Shown: positions 9,920-20,393, numbered from the stretch's first letter. The stretch is 64,000 nucleotides of DNA from Pseudomonadota bacterium (GCA_018241895.1 JAFECX010000217.1:1-64000), one strand, 5' to 3'. Notes: generated by a model not told the origin, from the sequence alone. Numbers and translations: made by a program.

Positions 9920-10398
9920 CGGCGGTCGAGGGCGCCGTGCGCGCGCTCGCCGCGGCGCTGCGAGCGCGCGGCTGGCGCCTGGCCACGGCCGAGAGCTGCA
10001 CCGGCGGCCTGGTGGCCGCGGCGTGCACCTCGCTCGCCGGGTCGAGCGACTGGTTCGAGCGCGGCTTCGTCACCTACAGCAACGAGGCCAAGAGCGAGCT
10101 GCTGGGTGTCGCGCCGGCGTTGCTCGCCGCGCACGGCGCGGTCAGCGAAGCGGTGGCGCAGGCGATGGCGCGGGGCGCGCTCGCGCATTCGCGTGCGCAG
10201 CTGGCTCTGGCCGTCACCGGCATCGCCGGACCCGCCGGCGCCGTGCCGGGCAAGCCGGTGGGCACGGTGTGGCTGGCCTGGGCGACGTCGGCCGGCGTGC
10301 GCGCCGAGCGGCTGCAGTTGCGGGGCGATCGCGCCGCGGTGCGCGAGGCGGCGCTGGCGGCGGCGCTGGCGCGGCTGCTCGAGGCGGCCCGGGCTTGA
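9904..10398 (+). CDS. pncC: Nicotinamide-nucleotide amidase (CinA C-terminal domain)
   Basis: Deamidates nicotinamide mononucleotide to nicotinic acid mononucleotide in pyridine nucleotide salvage. 164 aa, the stand-alone CinA C-terminal domain. Diagnostic strings: ATAESCTGGLVAAACTS (catalytic Ser region), GFVTYSNEAKSELLGV, AVTGIAGPAGA and GKPVGTVWLAW. The start is GTG 9904, with GTG 9910 as the alternative; both overlap the end of pgpA, indicating coupling. Confidence 0.93.
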   Translation: MAVALTAVEGAVRALAAALRARGWRLATAESCTGGLVAAACTSLAGSSDWFERGFVTYSNEAKSELLGVAPALLAAHGAVSEAVAQAMARGALAHSRAQLALAVTGIAGPAGAVPGKPVGTVWLAWATSAGVRAERLQLRGDRAAVREAALAAALARLLEAARA

Positions 10399-10453
10399 CG
10401 CCGCCGCCCACCGGCCCGGCCAGGCCGCTGGTGCGCGCGTCTGGCCGTCGCCC

Positions 10454-10475
10454 AAAAAACCGCGCGCGCTCGCGG
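10454..10475 (-). terminator. Intrinsic terminator after holA
   Basis: Read on the minus strand, CCGCG-loop-CGCGG is followed directly by six T (10459-10454). It lies just past the holA stop and fits a rho-independent terminator for the leuS-lptE-holA transcript. Confidence 0.7.
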
Positions 10476-10480
10476 CCGGC

Positions 10481-11575
10481 TCAGGCTTCGAGCGCCAGCA
10501 CGTGTGGCGCAGCTCCGTCGCCTGCGCCGCCGCGGCCTGGGGCTGGCGGCAGGAGCATCAGCACGAAGCGTCGCAGCGCCGGCCAGGCACCTGCGGGCCA
10601 GTCGGGGTGGACCAGGCCCTTGACGATGCCGTCGCAGATGGCCGCCACGTCCAGCCACCGCGCCAGTTGCGCGGCCGACAGCTGCGGCAGCAGGCGCTCG
10701 AAGAGGCGCCCCTTGGCGCCCCAGACGCGCGCCGTCTCGAGCGCCAGCGGCAGCGGCCGGCCTTCGTCGAGCGCGGCGCGCGCACGTGCGAGGGCGCGCA
10801 CGTCCTCGGCCAGACTCCAGTGTGCGTAGACGGCCGATTCGCCCTCGGCCTCGAGGCCGCCGAGCATGCGCAGCGCGCGCGCCGGCTGGCCGCTCCAGAC
10901 CGCGTCCAGCAGCTTGGGGATGTCGTAGCGCGCGACGTTGAGCACCGCCGCCTCGACCTGCTCGAAGGCGAGTTCGCCCCCGGGGTACAGCAGCGCGAGC
11001 TTGGCCAGTTCCTGGTGCGCCGCGAGCAGGTTGCCTTCGACGCGGTCGGCCAGAAAGGCGAGCGTGCGCCGGCCGGCCTCGCCGTCGGCCACGCGCTGGC
11101 CGTTGCGTGCCAGCCGCTGCGCCAGCCAGGCGGGCAGCGCGTGGCGCTCCACCGGGTCCAGGCGCACGGTCACGCCGGCGGCGTCGAGCGCGCCGAACCA
11201 GGCCGAGCGGCTTTGCTGGAAATCCAGCCGCGGCAACTGCACCAGCGTCAGCACGTCGGCGCTGGGCGAGTCGACGTAGCGCTGCAGCGCCTGCGCGCCG
11301 TCCTTGCCCGGCTTGCCCGAGGGGATGCGGATCTCGATGATCTGGCGTGCCGCGAACAGGCTCGTCTCCTGTGCTGCGCCGACGACGCTGCTCCAGTCGA
11401 AGTGCGCGCCGCTCACGGTGAAGACGCGCCGCTCCTCGAAGCCGGCGCGCTGCGCGGCGCGGCGGATGGCGTCGGCGGCCTCCATTGCCAGCAGCGGCTC
11501 GTCGCCGTGCAGCGTGTACAGCGCCGCGAGTCCGTGCGCCAGACGGGCTTCGAGCTGCTCGGGGCGAATCGGCAT
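10481..11575 (-). CDS. holA: DNA polymerase III subunit delta
   Basis: Clamp-loader subunit that opens the beta sliding clamp. 364 aa, the family's length. N-terminal Walker-like fold (LYTLHGDEPLLAMEAADAI), ASLFAARQIIEIRIPSGK-type segment at about 75-90, and the helical middle with VEGNLLAAHQELAKLALL typical of HolA. The last gene of leuS-lptE-holA, a conserved order in beta- and gammaproteobacteria; 7 bases separate it from lptE. Confidence 0.93.
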   Translation of the reverse strand: MPIRPEQLEARLAHGLAALYTLHGDEPLLAMEAADAIRRAAQRAGFEERRVFTVSGAHFDWSSVVGAAQETSLFAARQIIEIRIPSGKPGKDGAQALQRYVDSPSADVLTLVQLPRLDFQQSRSAWFGALDAAGVTVRLDPVERHALPAWLAQRLARNGQRVADGEAGRRTLAFLADRVEGNLLAAHQELAKLALLYPGGELAFEQVEAAVLNVARYDIPKLLDAVWSGQPARALRMLGGLEAEGESAVYAHWSLAEDVRALARARAALDEGRPLPLALETARVWGAKGRLFERLLPQLSAAQLARWLDVAAICDGIVKGLVHPDWPAGAWPALRRFVLMLLPPAPGRGGAGDGAAPHVLALEA

Positions 11576-11582
11576 GGTGCGG

Positions 11583-12122
11583 CTACGGGTGGATCGCCGC
11601 CAGCCGGCGCATGACCTGCGCGACGATGTCGGTCTGCATCTCGCGAAACAGCGCGTCCTGCTCCTCCTCCTTGGCCAGCGCGAAGGTTTCGCTGTAGCTC
11701 AGGTCGCGCGAGAGCAGCAGGCTCACCTTGGGCACCAGCTCGCGGCCGCCGGGCGTGTGCACCCGGAAGTCGAACGCCAGGCGCAAGGTCAGCTCGCGCA
11801 CCTGGGCCGCGGCGGTCGAGGCGACCACGCTGCGCTCGCGGCGATCGGCGAGCGCCTCGAGCACGACCTCGGCGCGCGCCGGATCGTCGAGCACGCGGGT
11901 CTGCGCGCCCAGCGTGCGGCGCAGCTCGCCCGCCAGCGGCGAGCGCGCGGCGAAACCGGTGAGCGCGATGCTCGAGAAGTGCAGTTGCAGCGGTTGCCGC
12001 AGTTCGAAGCCGCAGCCGGCCAGCGCGGCCAGCGCGGCCAGCGCGGCCAGCACGCCGCCCGAGCCGAGCCGCAGCGCGCTTCTTCGGCGATGTTCGGGTG
12101 CGCCGACCTCAGACCACGACAT
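11583..12122 (-). CDS. lptE: LPS-assembly lipoprotein LptE
   Basis: Outer-membrane lipoprotein plug of the LptD barrel. 179 aa. The signal peptide carries a lipobox ALAGC (Cys37), followed by [17 protein letters not shown], the typical start of mature LptE. The start overlaps the leuS end by 14 bases, and holA follows 7 bases later. The signal-peptide hydrophobic core is encoded by a 9-base tandem repeat (12018-12053). Its partner lptD is the first gene in this window. Confidence 0.9.
   Translation of the reverse strand: MSWSEVGAPEHRRRSALRLGSGGVLAALAALAALAGCGFELRQPLQLHFSSIALTGFAARSPLAGELRRTLGAQTRVLDDPARAEVVLEALADRRERSVVASTAAAQVRELTLRLAFDFRVHTPGGRELVPKVSLLLSRDLSYSETFALAKEEEQDALFREMQTDIVAQVMRRLAAIHP
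12018..12053 (-). repeat. 9-base tandem repeat inside lptE signal peptide
   Basis: Almost four copies of GGCCAGCGC in a row encode the repeated Leu-Ala-Ala of the LptE hydrophobic core. The unit is a multiple of three, so copy-number slippage would change signal-peptide length without a frameshift. Confidence 0.8.
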
Positions 12123-14757
12123 TGACCAGCCGCCCCGGCACGACGACCACGCGCTTGACCGGGCGTCCCTCGCCGAAGCGCGCTACCTCGGGTGCGGCCA
12201 GCGCCGCGGCCTCGATGGCGGCACGGTCGGCCGCGGCCGGCACGCGGATCGAGCCGCGCAGCTTGCCGCCGACCTGCAGCACGAGCTCGATCTCGTCGCG
12301 CACCAGCGCCGTCTCGTCCACCGTGGGCCAGGGGGCGTCGATCAGCTCGCCGTGGCGCGCCGTGTAGCCGAGCCCGCTCCACAACTGCTGCGTCACGTGC
12401 GGCGCCGCCGGATAAAGCGCGCGCAGCAGCAGTCCCAGCCCTTCGCGCAGCACGGCGGCGTCGGCGTGGGTGTCGGCCAGCGCCGCGTCCTCGAGCGCGT
12501 TGAGCATCTTCATCGCGCCGGAGACGACGGTGTTGTATTGCAGGCGCTCGAAGTCGGCGCTCACCTGGCGCAGCAGCAGATGCAGCTCGCGTCGCAGCGC
12601 CAGCGCCTCGCGGCTGGCGCCCTGGGGCGTGGTGGATGCCCGCGCAAGTCGCGGCGCGGACTTCGCCGCAAAGCTCCACAACCGCCTGAGGAAGCGCCAG
12701 CAGCCCTCGGCGCCGGAATCGCTCCAGGCCGCGCTCTGGTCGGGCGGGCCGGCGAACATCGTGAACACGCGCGCGGTGTCGGCGCCGAAGCGCGCGATGA
12801 TGTCGCGCGGCTCGACGACGTTGTTCTTGCTCTTGGACATCTTCTCGATGCCGCCGAGCTGCACCGGCCGGCCGTCGTCCTTGGCGCGCGCGCCCACCGG
12901 GTGGCCGCGCTCGTCGCAGTCGATGTCGACCTCGCTCGGGTAGAACCAGCGGCGCTTGCCGCCTTCGCCGTCCTCGCGGTAGTAGCACTCGTTGAGCAGC
13001 ATGCCCTGGGTGAACAGGCGCTTGAACGGCTCGTGGAACTTCACCAGCCCCAGGTCGCGCATCGCCTTGGTCCAGAAGCGCGCGTACAGCAGGTGCAGCA
13101 CGGCGTGCTCGATGCCGCCGATGTACTGGTCCATCGGCATCCAGTAGTCGTTGCGCGCGTCGACCATCGCGTCGTCGCTGCCCGGGCAGCAGTAGCGCAT
13201 GTAGTACCAGGCGCTGTCGACGAAGGTGTCCATCGTGTCGGTCTCGCGGCGCGCCGGCTGGCCGCAGCGCGGACACGCCACCTTCAGGAACGACTCGCAC
13301 TTGGCGAGCGGGTTGCCGCTGCCGTCGGGTACCAGGTCTTCCGGCAGCACGACGGGCAGGTCCTTCTCGGGTACCGGCACGCTGCCGCAGCCCGGGCAGT
13401 GGATGATCGGGATCGGCGTGCCCCAGTAGCGCTGGCGGCTGATGCCCCAGTCGCGCAGCCGCCAGGTGACCTGCTTGCCGCCCACGCCGTGCTGCGCCAG
13501 CGCGGCCGCGATCGCGTCGATCGCCGCCTTGTGGTGCAGGCCGCTCCAGACGCCCGAGTTGACGGTGATGCCGCGCTCCTTGTCGGCGTACCAGTCGTGC
13601 CAGTGGTGGTAGTCGTACTTCAGGCCGTCGATGTGGATGACCTGCAGGATGTCGAGGCCGTACCTGTTGGCGAACGCGAAGTCGCGTTCGTCGTGCGCCG
13701 GCACGCCCATCACCGCGCCGTCGCCGTAGCCCATCAGCACGTAGTTGCCCACCCACAGCGGCACCGGCTGGCCGGTGAGCGGGTGCGTCACGCTCATGCC
13801 CAGCGGCAGGCCGGCCTTTTCCTTCAGCGCGACCTCGGCTTCGGAGGTGCCGCCGCGCGTGCACTCGTCGACGAAGGCGGCGACCTTTGCATCGCGGCGC
13901 GCCGCCAGCTGCGCCAGCGGATGCTCGGGCGCGACGGCGCAGAAGGTGACGCCCATGATGGTGTCGGCGCGCGTCGTGAAGACGTGCATGCGTCCGTCCT
14001 GCACGAGCTGGCCGGCCTCGTCGCGGATCGTGTGCGTGAAGGCGAAGCGCACGCCTTCGCTGCGGCCGATCCAGTGGTCCTGCATCAGGCGCACGCGCTC
14101 GGGCCAGCCCTCGAGGTAGTGCGCGCTGGTGCTGTCGGCGACGCCCGCGAGCAGCTCGTCGGCGTACTTCGTGATCGCGAGGTAGTAGCCGGGGATCTCG
14201 CGCTTTTCGACCGGCGCGCCGCTGCGCCAGCCCTTGCCGTCGACCACCTGCTCGTTGGCGAGCACGGTCTGGTCGACCGGATCCCAGTTGACGATCTGCG
14301 TCTTCTTGTAGGCGATGCCCTTGTCGAGCATCTTCAGGAAGAACCACTGGTTCCAGCGGTAGTACTCGGGGTCGCAGGTGGCGAGCTCGCGGCTCCAGTC
14401 GAAGGCCAGCGCCAGCGGCTGCATCTGCGCCTTCATGTCGGCGATGTTGTCGCGCGTCCACCTGGCCGGCGCGATGCCGTTGTCGATGGCGGCGTTCTCG
14501 GCCGGCAGGCCGAACGCGTCCCAGCCCATCGGCATGAGGACGTTGTAGCCCTTCATGCGCATCCAGCGCGCCATCATGTCGTTGATGGTGTAGTTGCGCA
14601 CGTGCCCCATGTGCAGCTTGCCGCTGGGGTAGGGCAGCATCGAGCAGGCGTAGAACTTGGGCCGGCGCGGATCCTCGGTCACGCGGTAGGCGTCGATGGC
14701 CGACCAGTGAGCCTGGGCGGCGGCCTCGACCTCGGCCGGGACGTATTTCTCGTTCAT
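12109..14757 (-). CDS. leuS: Leucyl-tRNA synthetase
   Basis: Class I aminoacyl-tRNA synthetase charging tRNA-Leu. 882 aa. HMGH (the HIGH motif) lies in [16 protein letters not shown] at about 46-62; KMSKSKNNV gives the KMSKS loop at about 630. The editing domain carries [12 protein letters not shown] and the zinc-type segment [11 protein letters not shown] / [11 protein letters not shown]. Heads the leuS-lptE-holA unit; the upstream gap to exbD is 67 bases. Confidence 0.97.
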   Translation of the reverse strand: MNEKYVPAEVEAAAQAHWSAIDAYRVTEDPRRPKFYACSMLPYPSGKLHMGHVRNYTINDMMARWMRMKGYNVLMPMGWDAFGLPAENAAIDNGIAPARWTRDNIADMKAQMQPLALAFDWSRELATCDPEYYRWNQWFFLKMLDKGIAYKKTQIVNWDPVDQTVLANEQVVDGKGWRSGAPVEKREIPGYYLAITKYADELLAGVADSTSAHYLEGWPERVRLMQDHWIGRSEGVRFAFTHTIRDEAGQLVQDGRMHVFTTRADTIMGVTFCAVAPEHPLAQLAARRDAKVAAFVDECTRGGTSEAEVALKEKAGLPLGMSVTHPLTGQPVPLWVGNYVLMGYGDGAVMGVPAHDERDFAFANRYGLDILQVIHIDGLKYDYHHWHDWYADKERGITVNSGVWSGLHHKAAIDAIAAALAQHGVGGKQVTWRLRDWGISRQRYWGTPIPIIHCPGCGSVPVPEKDLPVVLPEDLVPDGSGNPLAKCESFLKVACPRCGQPARRETDTMDTFVDSAWYYMRYCCPGSDDAMVDARNDYWMPMDQYIGGIEHAVLHLLYARFWTKAMRDLGLVKFHEPFKRLFTQGMLLNECYYREDGEGGKRRWFYPSEVDIDCDERGHPVGARAKDDGRPVQLGGIEKMSKSKNNVVEPRDIIARFGADTARVFTMFAGPPDQSAAWSDSGAEGCWRFLRRLWSFAAKSAPRLARASTTPQGASREALALRRELHLLLRQVSADFERLQYNTVVSGAMKMLNALEDAALADTHADAAVLREGLGLLLRALYPAAPHVTQQLWSGLGYTARHGELIDAPWPTVDETALVRDEIELVLQVGGKLRGSIRVPAAADRAAIEAAALAAPEVARFGEGRPVKRVVVVPGRLVNVVV

Positions 14758-14824
14758 CGGGCGGATTCTAGGGAAGCGACATGCGGGCGCGCTCGCCGCC
14801 CGGCGCGCTGGCGCGCCACGCCGG

Positions 14825-15241
14825 CTAGCGTGGCGCCTCGGTCACGAAGCCGATGCGCGTGAGCCCGGCCTGCTGCACCCAGCCGATCAGCTCGGCGACG
14901 CGGCCGTAGGGCACGCGCCGGTCGGCGCGCAACTGCACCTCGGTGGCCGGATTGCGCCGCGCCGCCTGGCGCACGCGCTCCGCGAGCTGCGCCGCTTCGA
15001 GCGGCTGCTCGTCGAAGTACAGCCGGCCCTCCTGGTCGATGGCCAGCGCGACCACCGCCGGCGCATCGCTGGCGCCGGCGCCTCGGACCTCGGGCAGATC
15101 GAGCCGCAGGCTGCTGCCGATCAGCGGCGCGGTGATGACGAAGATGACGAGCAGCACCAGCATGACGTCGATCAGCGGCGTCATGTTGATCTCGCTCATC
15201 GGCGTCGCGCCGGGGCTGCTCTGCAGGCGACCGAACGCCAT
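14825..15241 (-). CDS. exbD: ExbD/TolR-type biopolymer transport protein
   Basis: Part of a proton-driven ExbBD/TolQR-like motor that energises outer-membrane or envelope processes. 138 aa: a short cytoplasmic N-terminus, one transmembrane helix (about 22-42) containing the conserved Asp25 in [15 protein letters not shown], then a periplasmic domain ending [11 protein letters not shown]. Placed 13 bases after its ExbB/TolQ-type partner. No tolA, tolB or tonB sits beside it, so the TolR/ExbD choice cannot be settled. Confidence 0.9.
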   Translation of the reverse strand: MAFGRLQSSPGATPMSEINMTPLIDVMLVLLVIFVITAPLIGSSLRLDLPEVRGAGASDAPAVVALAIDQEGRLYFDEQPLEAAQLAERVRQAARRNPATEVQLRADRRVPYGRVAELIGWVQQAGLTRIGFVTEAPR

Positions 15242-15254
15242 CTGTCGGCCTCTC

Positions 15255-15902
15255 TCAGCCCTGCTGCAGCATCAGCTCGCGCAGGTCGTGCGCGAAGCCC
15301 TCGAGCTCGGCCTCGCAGCCGGCCACCCACTTGCCGAACACGTTGTAGGCGAGCACCGCCGGCACTGCCACGGCGATGCCGGCAGCGGTCATCACCAACG
15401 CCTCGCCGATCGGTCCGGCGACCTTGTCGATGGTGATGCCGCCGGCCGCGGCAATGCCCGCCAGCGCGTGGTAGATCGCCCACACGGTGCCGAACAGGCC
15501 GACGAAGGGCGCCGTGGCGCCGACCGAGGCGAGCACGACCTGGCCCAGATGCAGATGCGCGAGCGCCCGGTGCAGCGCGTCGCGCAGGCGGCGCGTGAGC
15601 TGCGACGCCTGTTCGGCCGCCGTCTGCAGCGTGCCGCGGGCCGGCCGTGCTCGGGCCGCGTCGAGCAGCGGCAGCAGCACGCGCTCGCGGTCGAGCGCCG
15701 CCAGCCGCAGCCGGCCGTCGTCCAGCGATGCGGCGTCCCAGAACGCCGGCACCGCGCGCGCGAGGTCGCGACGCGCGCGGCGCAACAGCCAGCCCTTCCA
15801 CAGGATCAGCACCCAGGCCGCAACCGACATCGCCAGCAGCAGCAGCGCCACGGCGCGGCCGACGGGGTCGCTGCGCGTCCAGAACTGCTCGAGCCCGTTC
15901 AC
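15255..15902 (-). CDS. exbB: ExbB/TolQ-type MotA proton-channel family protein
   Basis: Inner-membrane partner of the neighbouring ExbD/TolR protein. 215 aa with three hydrophobic helices (about 15-38, 118-140, 160-182). The signature GATAPFVGLFGTVWAIYHAL and the later EALVMTAAGIAVAVPAVLAYN are typical of MotA/TolQ/ExbB proton channels. It lies downstream of dapB and directly ahead of exbD, probably as one unit. Confidence 0.92.
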   Translation of the reverse strand: MNGLEQFWTRSDPVGRAVALLLLAMSVAAWVLILWKGWLLRRARRDLARAVPAFWDAASLDDGRLRLAALDRERVLLPLLDAARARPARGTLQTAAEQASQLTRRLRDALHRALAHLHLGQVVLASVGATAPFVGLFGTVWAIYHALAGIAAAGGITIDKVAGPIGEALVMTAAGIAVAVPAVLAYNVFGKWVAGCEAELEGFAHDLRELMLQQG

Positions 15903-15975
15903 CGCTTGCGCCTGCTTGCGCCCGGGCCGGCGGCGGGGGCAAGGCGGCGCGCCGCGGCGGCGGACGACGGCCCCG

Positions 15976-16803
15976 TCATCGCGGCGGCTGCAGCCCCAGC
16001 ACCTCCGCCATGCCGAACAGGCCCGGCGGTTGCGTGGCGACGAAGCGCGCCGCGCGCAGGCTGCCTGCGGCGTAGTTGGCGCGGCTCGAACTCTTGTGCG
16101 CGATCTCGAGGCGCTCGCCGCTGCCGCAGTACATCACCAGGTGCTCGCCGACGATGTCGCCGCCGCGCACGGTGGCAAACCCGATGCTGCCCGCGCGGCG
16201 CTCGCCGGTGTGACCGTGGCGCGTGTACACGCCCTGCTCGGCCAGCGTCGTGCCGCGTGCGCGTGCCAGGGCCTCGCCCAGCGCCAGCGCGGTGCCGCTG
16301 GGGGCGTCGACCTTGTGGCGGTGGTGCGCCTCGACGACCTCGAGGTCGTAACCCTCGCCCAGCAGCCGCGCGGCGTGCTCGACCAGCGCGATCATCACGT
16401 TGACGCCCACGCTCATGTTCGGCGCCAGCACGATCGCCAGCCGCTGCGCCGCCGCGTCGATCTGCGCCTTTTGCGCCGGCGTGAAGCCGGTGGTGCCGAT
16501 CACCATGCGCACGCCGAGCTCGCGGCACAGCGCCAGGTGTGCCAGCGTGCCTTCGGGGCGCGTGAAGTCGATCAGCACATCGGCCCCGGCGAGCCCGGCG
16601 CGCAGATCGGAGGTGATGGCGACGCCCGTGGCGCGGCCGGCCGCGGCGCCGGCGTCCTGGCCGATCCACGCACTGCCGGCCAGATCGAGTGCGCCGGCCA
16701 GCCGCATGTCGTGCGCGCCGAGCACGGCCTCGATCAGCATGCGGCCCATGCGCCCGCCGGCGCCGGCGATGCTGACCTTTGTTGCCGCAGGGTGGCTGCT
16801 CAC
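15976..16803 (-). CDS. dapB: 4-hydroxy-tetrahydrodipicolinate reductase
   Basis: NAD(P)H-dependent step of lysine and diaminopimelate synthesis. 275 aa. Dinucleotide loop [10 protein letters not shown] near residue 15, [22 protein letters not shown] and [10 protein letters not shown]; catalytic/substrate motif [15 protein letters not shown] at about 155-170. Start GTG 16803 overlaps the bamE stop (GTGA), so the genes are coupled; the alternatives further down would cut into the Rossmann fold. Confidence 0.95.
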   Translation of the reverse strand: MSSHPAATKVSIAGAGGRMGRMLIEAVLGAHDMRLAGALDLAGSAWIGQDAGAAAGRATGVAITSDLRAGLAGADVLIDFTRPEGTLAHLALCRELGVRMVIGTTGFTPAQKAQIDAAAQRLAIVLAPNMSVGVNVMIALVEHAARLLGEGYDLEVVEAHHRHKVDAPSGTALALGEALARARGTTLAEQGVYTRHGHTGERRAGSIGFATVRGGDIVGEHLVMYCGSGERLEIAHKSSSRANYAAGSLRAARFVATQPPGLFGMAEVLGLQPPR

Positions 16804-17318
16804 GGCAGCTCGAGCGGCGGGTACTCGCGCACCGGCCCCACCGGCTCCGGCGGTGTGGCCTCGCGCTTGACCGGCGGCGGCAGCGCGGCGCGTTCGTCCT
16901 CGCTCAGTTCGAGGCGCGGCGGCACCAGCTGCTTGTCGCGGCTGATCGAGGCGACGAACTCGCGCTCGGTCGGCAGCTCGGGCGCCTCGATCGACTTGAC
17001 GACGTCGCCGTCGAACAGCACGATGACGCTGCGGCGCTTCAACTCGCTGCCCGGGCGGCGCAGCGTGAAGATGTAGTCCCAGCGCTCGGCGTGGAACGGG
17101 TCGGCGAGCAGCGGCGTGCCGAACACCTCGCGCACCTGCAGCCGTGTCGCGCCGGGCTTGATCAACGCCGCCTGCTCCTCGGTGACGACATTGCCCTGCA
17201 CGATGTCGATGCGGTAGGGCGTGATGAAGCCCATGAAGCTGTCGGTGCGCTGCAGCGACTCGCAACCGGCCAGCAGCAGGCAGGCGGCGAGCGGCATCAG
17301 CGTGACGAGCGGGCGCAT
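16800..17318 (-). CDS. bamE: Outer membrane assembly lipoprotein BamE (SmpA/OmlA)
   Basis: Small lipoprotein subunit of the BAM outer-membrane protein insertase. 172 aa. Lipobox LLAGC with Cys19, then the BamE fold: [50 protein letters not shown] and VIVLFDGD. A proline- and charge-rich C-terminal tail of ~60 residues is longer than in E. coli. Divergent from fur, the arrangement known as omlA-fur. Confidence 0.93.
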   Translation of the reverse strand: MRPLVTLMPLAACLLLAGCESLQRTDSFMGFITPYRIDIVQGNVVTEEQAALIKPGATRLQVREVFGTPLLADPFHAERWDYIFTLRRPGSELKRRSVIVLFDGDVVKSIEAPELPTEREFVASISRDKQLVPPRLELSEDERAALPPPVKREATPPEPVGPVREYPPLELP

Positions 17319-17502
17319 CGTGGTTCGAACGGCAGGCGCGGGCAGACGGCAGGCGGCAGACGCAGTGGCGACAACAGGGATACACCGCCGCGGCGCGCGC
17401 GCGGCACGGCCGCGCTGGCTATGATCGGCTCCATTCTAGCGGCCAGGTCACCGTGTTCGCCGCCGGCGGGCGCGGTGGCCCGGTCGCCATCCGCGACCCA
17501 CG
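17319..17502. promoter_or_regulatory. bamE/fur divergent promoter region
   Basis: 184 bases between divergent bamE and fur. The stretch TATGATCGGCTCCATTCTAG near 17419-17440 is less GC-rich than its surroundings and could hold the fur promoter. No clear Fur box (GATAATGATAATCATTATC-like) was seen. Confidence 0.4.
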
Positions 17503-17931
17503 ATGACGCACGCCGAGGAACTCAAGAGCAGCGGCCTGAAGGCGACGCTGCCGCGCATCAAGATCCTCGAGATCTTCCAGCGCTCGCAACGGCGCCACAT
17601 GACGGCCGAGGACGTCTACAAGGCGCTGCTCGTCGAAGGGGCCGACATCGGTCTGGCCACCGTGTACCGCGTGCTGATGCAGTTCGAGCAGGCGGGGCTG
17701 CTGACGCGCGGCAACTTCGAGAGCGGCAAGGCGGTGTTCGAGCTCAACGAAGGCCAGCACCACGACCACCTGGTGTGCCTGGACTGCGGCCGGGTCGAGG
17801 AGTTCGTCGACGTCGAGATCGAGCTGCGCCAGCGCGCCATCGCAGCCGAGCGCGGTTTCGCGCTGCAGGAGCACTCGCTGGCGCTGTACGCGCGCTGCAC
17901 GAAGGCCGACTGCCCGCACCGCGGGAGGTAG
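17503..17931 (+). CDS. fur: Ferric uptake regulator
   Basis: Iron- and zinc-binding transcriptional repressor. 142 aa. Winged helix at about 10-80 ([32 protein letters not shown]), then the metal-binding dimer domain with [16 protein letters not shown] (CxxC) and a second cysteine pair [11 protein letters not shown] near the C-terminus. Divergent from bamE. Confidence 0.96.
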   Translation: MTHAEELKSSGLKATLPRIKILEIFQRSQRRHMTAEDVYKALLVEGADIGLATVYRVLMQFEQAGLLTRGNFESGKAVFELNEGQHHDHLVCLDCGRVEEFVDVEIELRQRAIAAERGFALQEHSLALYARCTKADCPHRGR

Positions 17932-17968
17932 CGCACGCGGCGCGGCGGCGGGCCGCTGCGCGCGGCGC

Positions 17969-18928
17969 CTACGCGCCGCCGTCCTCGCCCTCCATCGCCT
18001 TCTGGTGGCGGCGGATGAACTCCTGATAGGTGTCGATGCCGCGCAGCTGCAGCACGGTGTTGCGCACCGCGGCCTCGACGAGCACGGCCAGGTTGCGCCC
18101 CGCGTCGACCGCGATCACCACCTTGCGCACCGGGATCTCGAGCACGGACTCGTACAGCGGCTCGTAGGGCAGGCGCTCGAAATCGCGCTCCAGCGTCTCG
18201 GTGCGCACCAGGTGCACGATGAGCTGCAGCCTCATCTTCCGCCGCACCGCGGTCTCGCCGAAGATGGCCTTGATGTCGAGCAGCCCGATGCCGCGCACCT
18301 CGAGCAGGTTCTGCAGCAGCTCCGGACAGCGGCCCTCGAGCGCGGTCTGGCTGGTGCGGTAGATGTCGACCGCGTCGTCGGCCACCAGGCCGTGGCCGCG
18401 GCTGATGAGCTCGAGGCCGAGCTCGCTCTTGCCCAGGCCCGATTCGCCCGTGATCAGCACGCCCAGGCCGAGGATGTCCATGAACACGCCGTGGCGCGTC
18501 GTGCGGTCGGCGAACAGGCGGCCGAGGTAGCCGCGCACGACGTCGATCACGTGGCCGGCCGATTCGCGCGTGACGAACAGCGGAATCTCCGCGCGGTCGC
18601 ACATCGCGAGCAGCCGCGGCGGTGGCGTCTGGCCGTCGGCGACCACGATCATCGGCGGATCGAGCGCGACGATGCGCGAGATGCGCCGCTCCTGGTCTGC
18701 CGCTTCGTCGCGCGTCAGGTACTGGACCTCGCGCCGGCCGACCAGTTGCACCCGGTACGGGTGGATGTAGTTGAGGTAGCCGATCAGGTCGGCGGCCGAG
18801 CGTGCGTCGAGCACCGCCGCGTCGTCGAAGCGCCGCTCCGGGTGCGCGTGCCCGGCGACCCACTCCCAGTGCAGCGACTCGCGCTGCGCTTCGAACAGGG
18901 CCTCGGCGCTGATCGAGGTCGGTTTCAT
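17969..18928 (-). CDS. hprK: HPr kinase/phosphorylase
   Basis: Phosphorylates or dephosphorylates a serine on HPr; in betaproteobacteria it belongs to an incomplete, regulatory PTS. 319 aa. Walker [15 protein letters not shown] at about 158-171, [10 protein letters not shown] (catalytic aspartate region), the family signature [16 protein letters not shown] and a C-terminal [16 protein letters not shown]. Located downstream of ptsN and hpf on the same strand with a 124-base gap. Confidence 0.95.
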   Translation of the reverse strand: MKPTSISAEALFEAQRESLHWEWVAGHAHPERRFDDAAVLDARSAADLIGYLNYIHPYRVQLVGRREVQYLTRDEAADQERRISRIVALDPPMIVVADGQTPPPRLLAMCDRAEIPLFVTRESAGHVIDVVRGYLGRLFADRTTRHGVFMDILGLGVLITGESGLGKSELGLELISRGHGLVADDAVDIYRTSQTALEGRCPELLQNLLEVRGIGLLDIKAIFGETAVRRKMRLQLIVHLVRTETLERDFERLPYEPLYESVLEIPVRKVVIAVDAGRNLAVLVEAAVRNTVLQLRGIDTYQEFIRRHQKAMEGEDGGA

Positions 18929-19052
18929 GAGCGCAGGCCCGCGCCGGGACAGGTCGGGCCGCCTTGCCGCGCAGGGCGCACGCCGCCGTGATGGCACGGG
19001 TGCGCTCGGGCGCCGCGCCGCCCGTCGAACGCCCGCAAGCGGTGCGACACGC

Positions 19053-19523
19053 TCACGCCGGCGTCTTCAGCGGCTCCCAGTCCGAGATCAGCTTGTGCAC
19101 GCCGGCGGCCTCGGGCTCGGTCTTCAGGCGCTCGCGCAACTCGCGGTCGGACAGCATCTCGGCGATCTCGGAGAGGATCTCGAGGTGCCGCTGCGTCGCC
19201 GCCTCGGGCACGAGCAGGAAGACGAGCAGCACGACCGGCTCGTCGTCCGGCGCGTCGAAGAGGATCGCTTGCTGCACGCGCAGCACCGCCGCCAGCGGGT
19301 TCTTCAACCCTTTCACGCGGCCGTGCGGGATCGCCACGCCGTGGCCCAGGCCGGTGGAGCCCAGGCGCTCGCGCGCGAACAGGTTGTCGGTGACGGTGCC
19401 GCGGGCGATGGCATGCTGGTTCTCGAACAGCACACCGGCGTGCTCGAACACACGCTTCTTGCTGGTGGCATCCACGTTCACCAGCACGTTGCCTGCAGGC
19501 AGGATGGCGGCGAGGCGGTTCAT
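19053..19523 (-). CDS. ptsN: PTS IIA-like nitrogen-regulatory protein PtsN
   Basis: EIIA-Ntr phosphocarrier, regulatory rather than sugar-transporting. 156 aa. The phosphorylatable histidine is His67 in [16 protein letters not shown]; later [23 protein letters not shown] is typical. ATG 19523 gives the expected N-terminus [10 protein letters not shown] perfect 11-bp hairpin lies 28 bases upstream of the start. Confidence 0.94.
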   Translation of the reverse strand: MNRLAAILPAGNVLVNVDATSKKRVFEHAGVLFENQHAIARGTVTDNLFARERLGSTGLGHGVAIPHGRVKGLKNPLAAVLRVQQAILFDAPDDEPVVLLVFLLVPEAATQRHLEILSEIAEMLSDRELRERLKTEPEAAGVHKLISDWEPLKTPA

Positions 19524-19550
19524 CGATGACCCCGTGGCTACACAAAGTAG

Positions 19551-19575
19551 GGCGGCCACGCCGCGCGTGGCCGCC
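19551..19575 (-). other. Perfect 11-bp hairpin in ptsN 5' region
   Basis: GGCGGCCACGC (19551-19561), three-base loop, GCGTGGCCGCC (19565-19575). In a minus-strand transcript this strong stem ends 28 bases before the ptsN start. It has no T-run after it, so it may be a leader structure, an mRNA stabiliser or an inefficient terminator from hpf. Confidence 0.6.
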
Positions 19576-19720
19576 TCGAACGTCGCATCATAGACCGCGG
19601 ATCGCGAAGCGGGCCTGTCCGGCCAGGCCGCGACCGGGTGTGGGCCATGCTGGATTGCCGCATTGCAGCATTGCCGCAACAGCCGTTGCGCCAAGTGGAA
19701 GCCAGGCGCAGGAGGCAACG

Positions 19721-19745
19721 AAAAGGCGGCCCCGCGGAGCCGCCT
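19721..19745 (-). terminator. Intrinsic terminator after hpf
   Basis: On the minus strand AGGCGGC, an 8-base loop and GCCGCCT are followed by TTTT. The hairpin begins 30 bases past the hpf stop, so hpf probably ends here and ptsN is read partly from its own promoter or by read-through. Confidence 0.65.
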
Positions 19746-19775
19746 CGAGGTGCGGGCGACGCGCGCCTCGTCTCG

Positions 19776-20117
19776 TCAGCCGGCGCTGGACTCCACGCGC
19801 TTGGCCGTCGCGTGATGGTGTTCCTGCACGCGGTCCTTGTGGCGCATGACCTGCCGGTCGAGCTTGTCCATGAGCTGGTCGATCGCCGCGTAGAGGTCCT
19901 CGTGCGAATGCTCGACGAAGATGTCGCGGCCCTTGACGCGCAGCGTGATCTCGGCGCGCTGGCGGCGCTCCTTCTCCTTCTTCTTCTCGACCGTGAGCAG
20001 GACGTTGATGTCGACGACCTGGTCGAAGTGACGCGTGACGCGATCGAGCTTGGTGAGCACATACTCTCGCAAAGCGGGCGTGACTTCGAGATGATGGCCG
20101 CTGATCGTCAGGTTCAT
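19776..20117 (-). CDS. hpf: Ribosome hibernation promoting factor (HPF/RaiA short form)
   Basis: Binds the 30S decoding region and promotes ribosome dimer storage in stationary phase. 113 aa, the short form. [20 protein letters not shown] is the usual start; beta strands [13 protein letters not shown] and [24 protein letters not shown] follow. ATG 20117 has a near-perfect AAGGAGGT ribosome site. In many proteobacteria rpoN lies just upstream; here the neighbour is a divergent gene, so rpoN is elsewhere or absent. Confidence 0.94.
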   Translation of the reverse strand: MNLTISGHHLEVTPALREYVLTKLDRVTRHFDQVVDINVLLTVEKKKEKERRQRAEITLRVKGRDIFVEHSHEDLYAAIDQLMDKLDRQVMRHKDRVQEHHHATAKRVESSAG

Positions 20118-20393
20118 GCAATACCTCCTTGGCGCGACGCGCGCCGGGACGGACAAGCCCGCAGCACCGCAGGGCCGCGGACGGGAAGACGTATGGAGGC
20201 GCGCAGCGCGGGCGAAAGGGGGGACGCCGGGAATCGCACGGAACGTCGGGGCTGGGCGTGTGATCCAGTGTGCCGCGGTTCCCGTGTCGAGGCAAGCGCG
20301 CCCGACGGCGCGCCCGACCCCCCGCACCCGTGTGGACTCGACGCGCCGGGGGCTCCCCTAGAATGGTCCGTCTGCCGCAGCCGTCTGTAACGC

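Noticed and set aside
11728-14862. ~1000-codon plus-strand open frame
   Set aside because: Antisense shadow of leuS and lptE; no recognisable motif.
17319-17502. Fur box upstream of fur
   Set aside because: No A/T-rich inverted GATAAT-type repeats are present in the divergent region.
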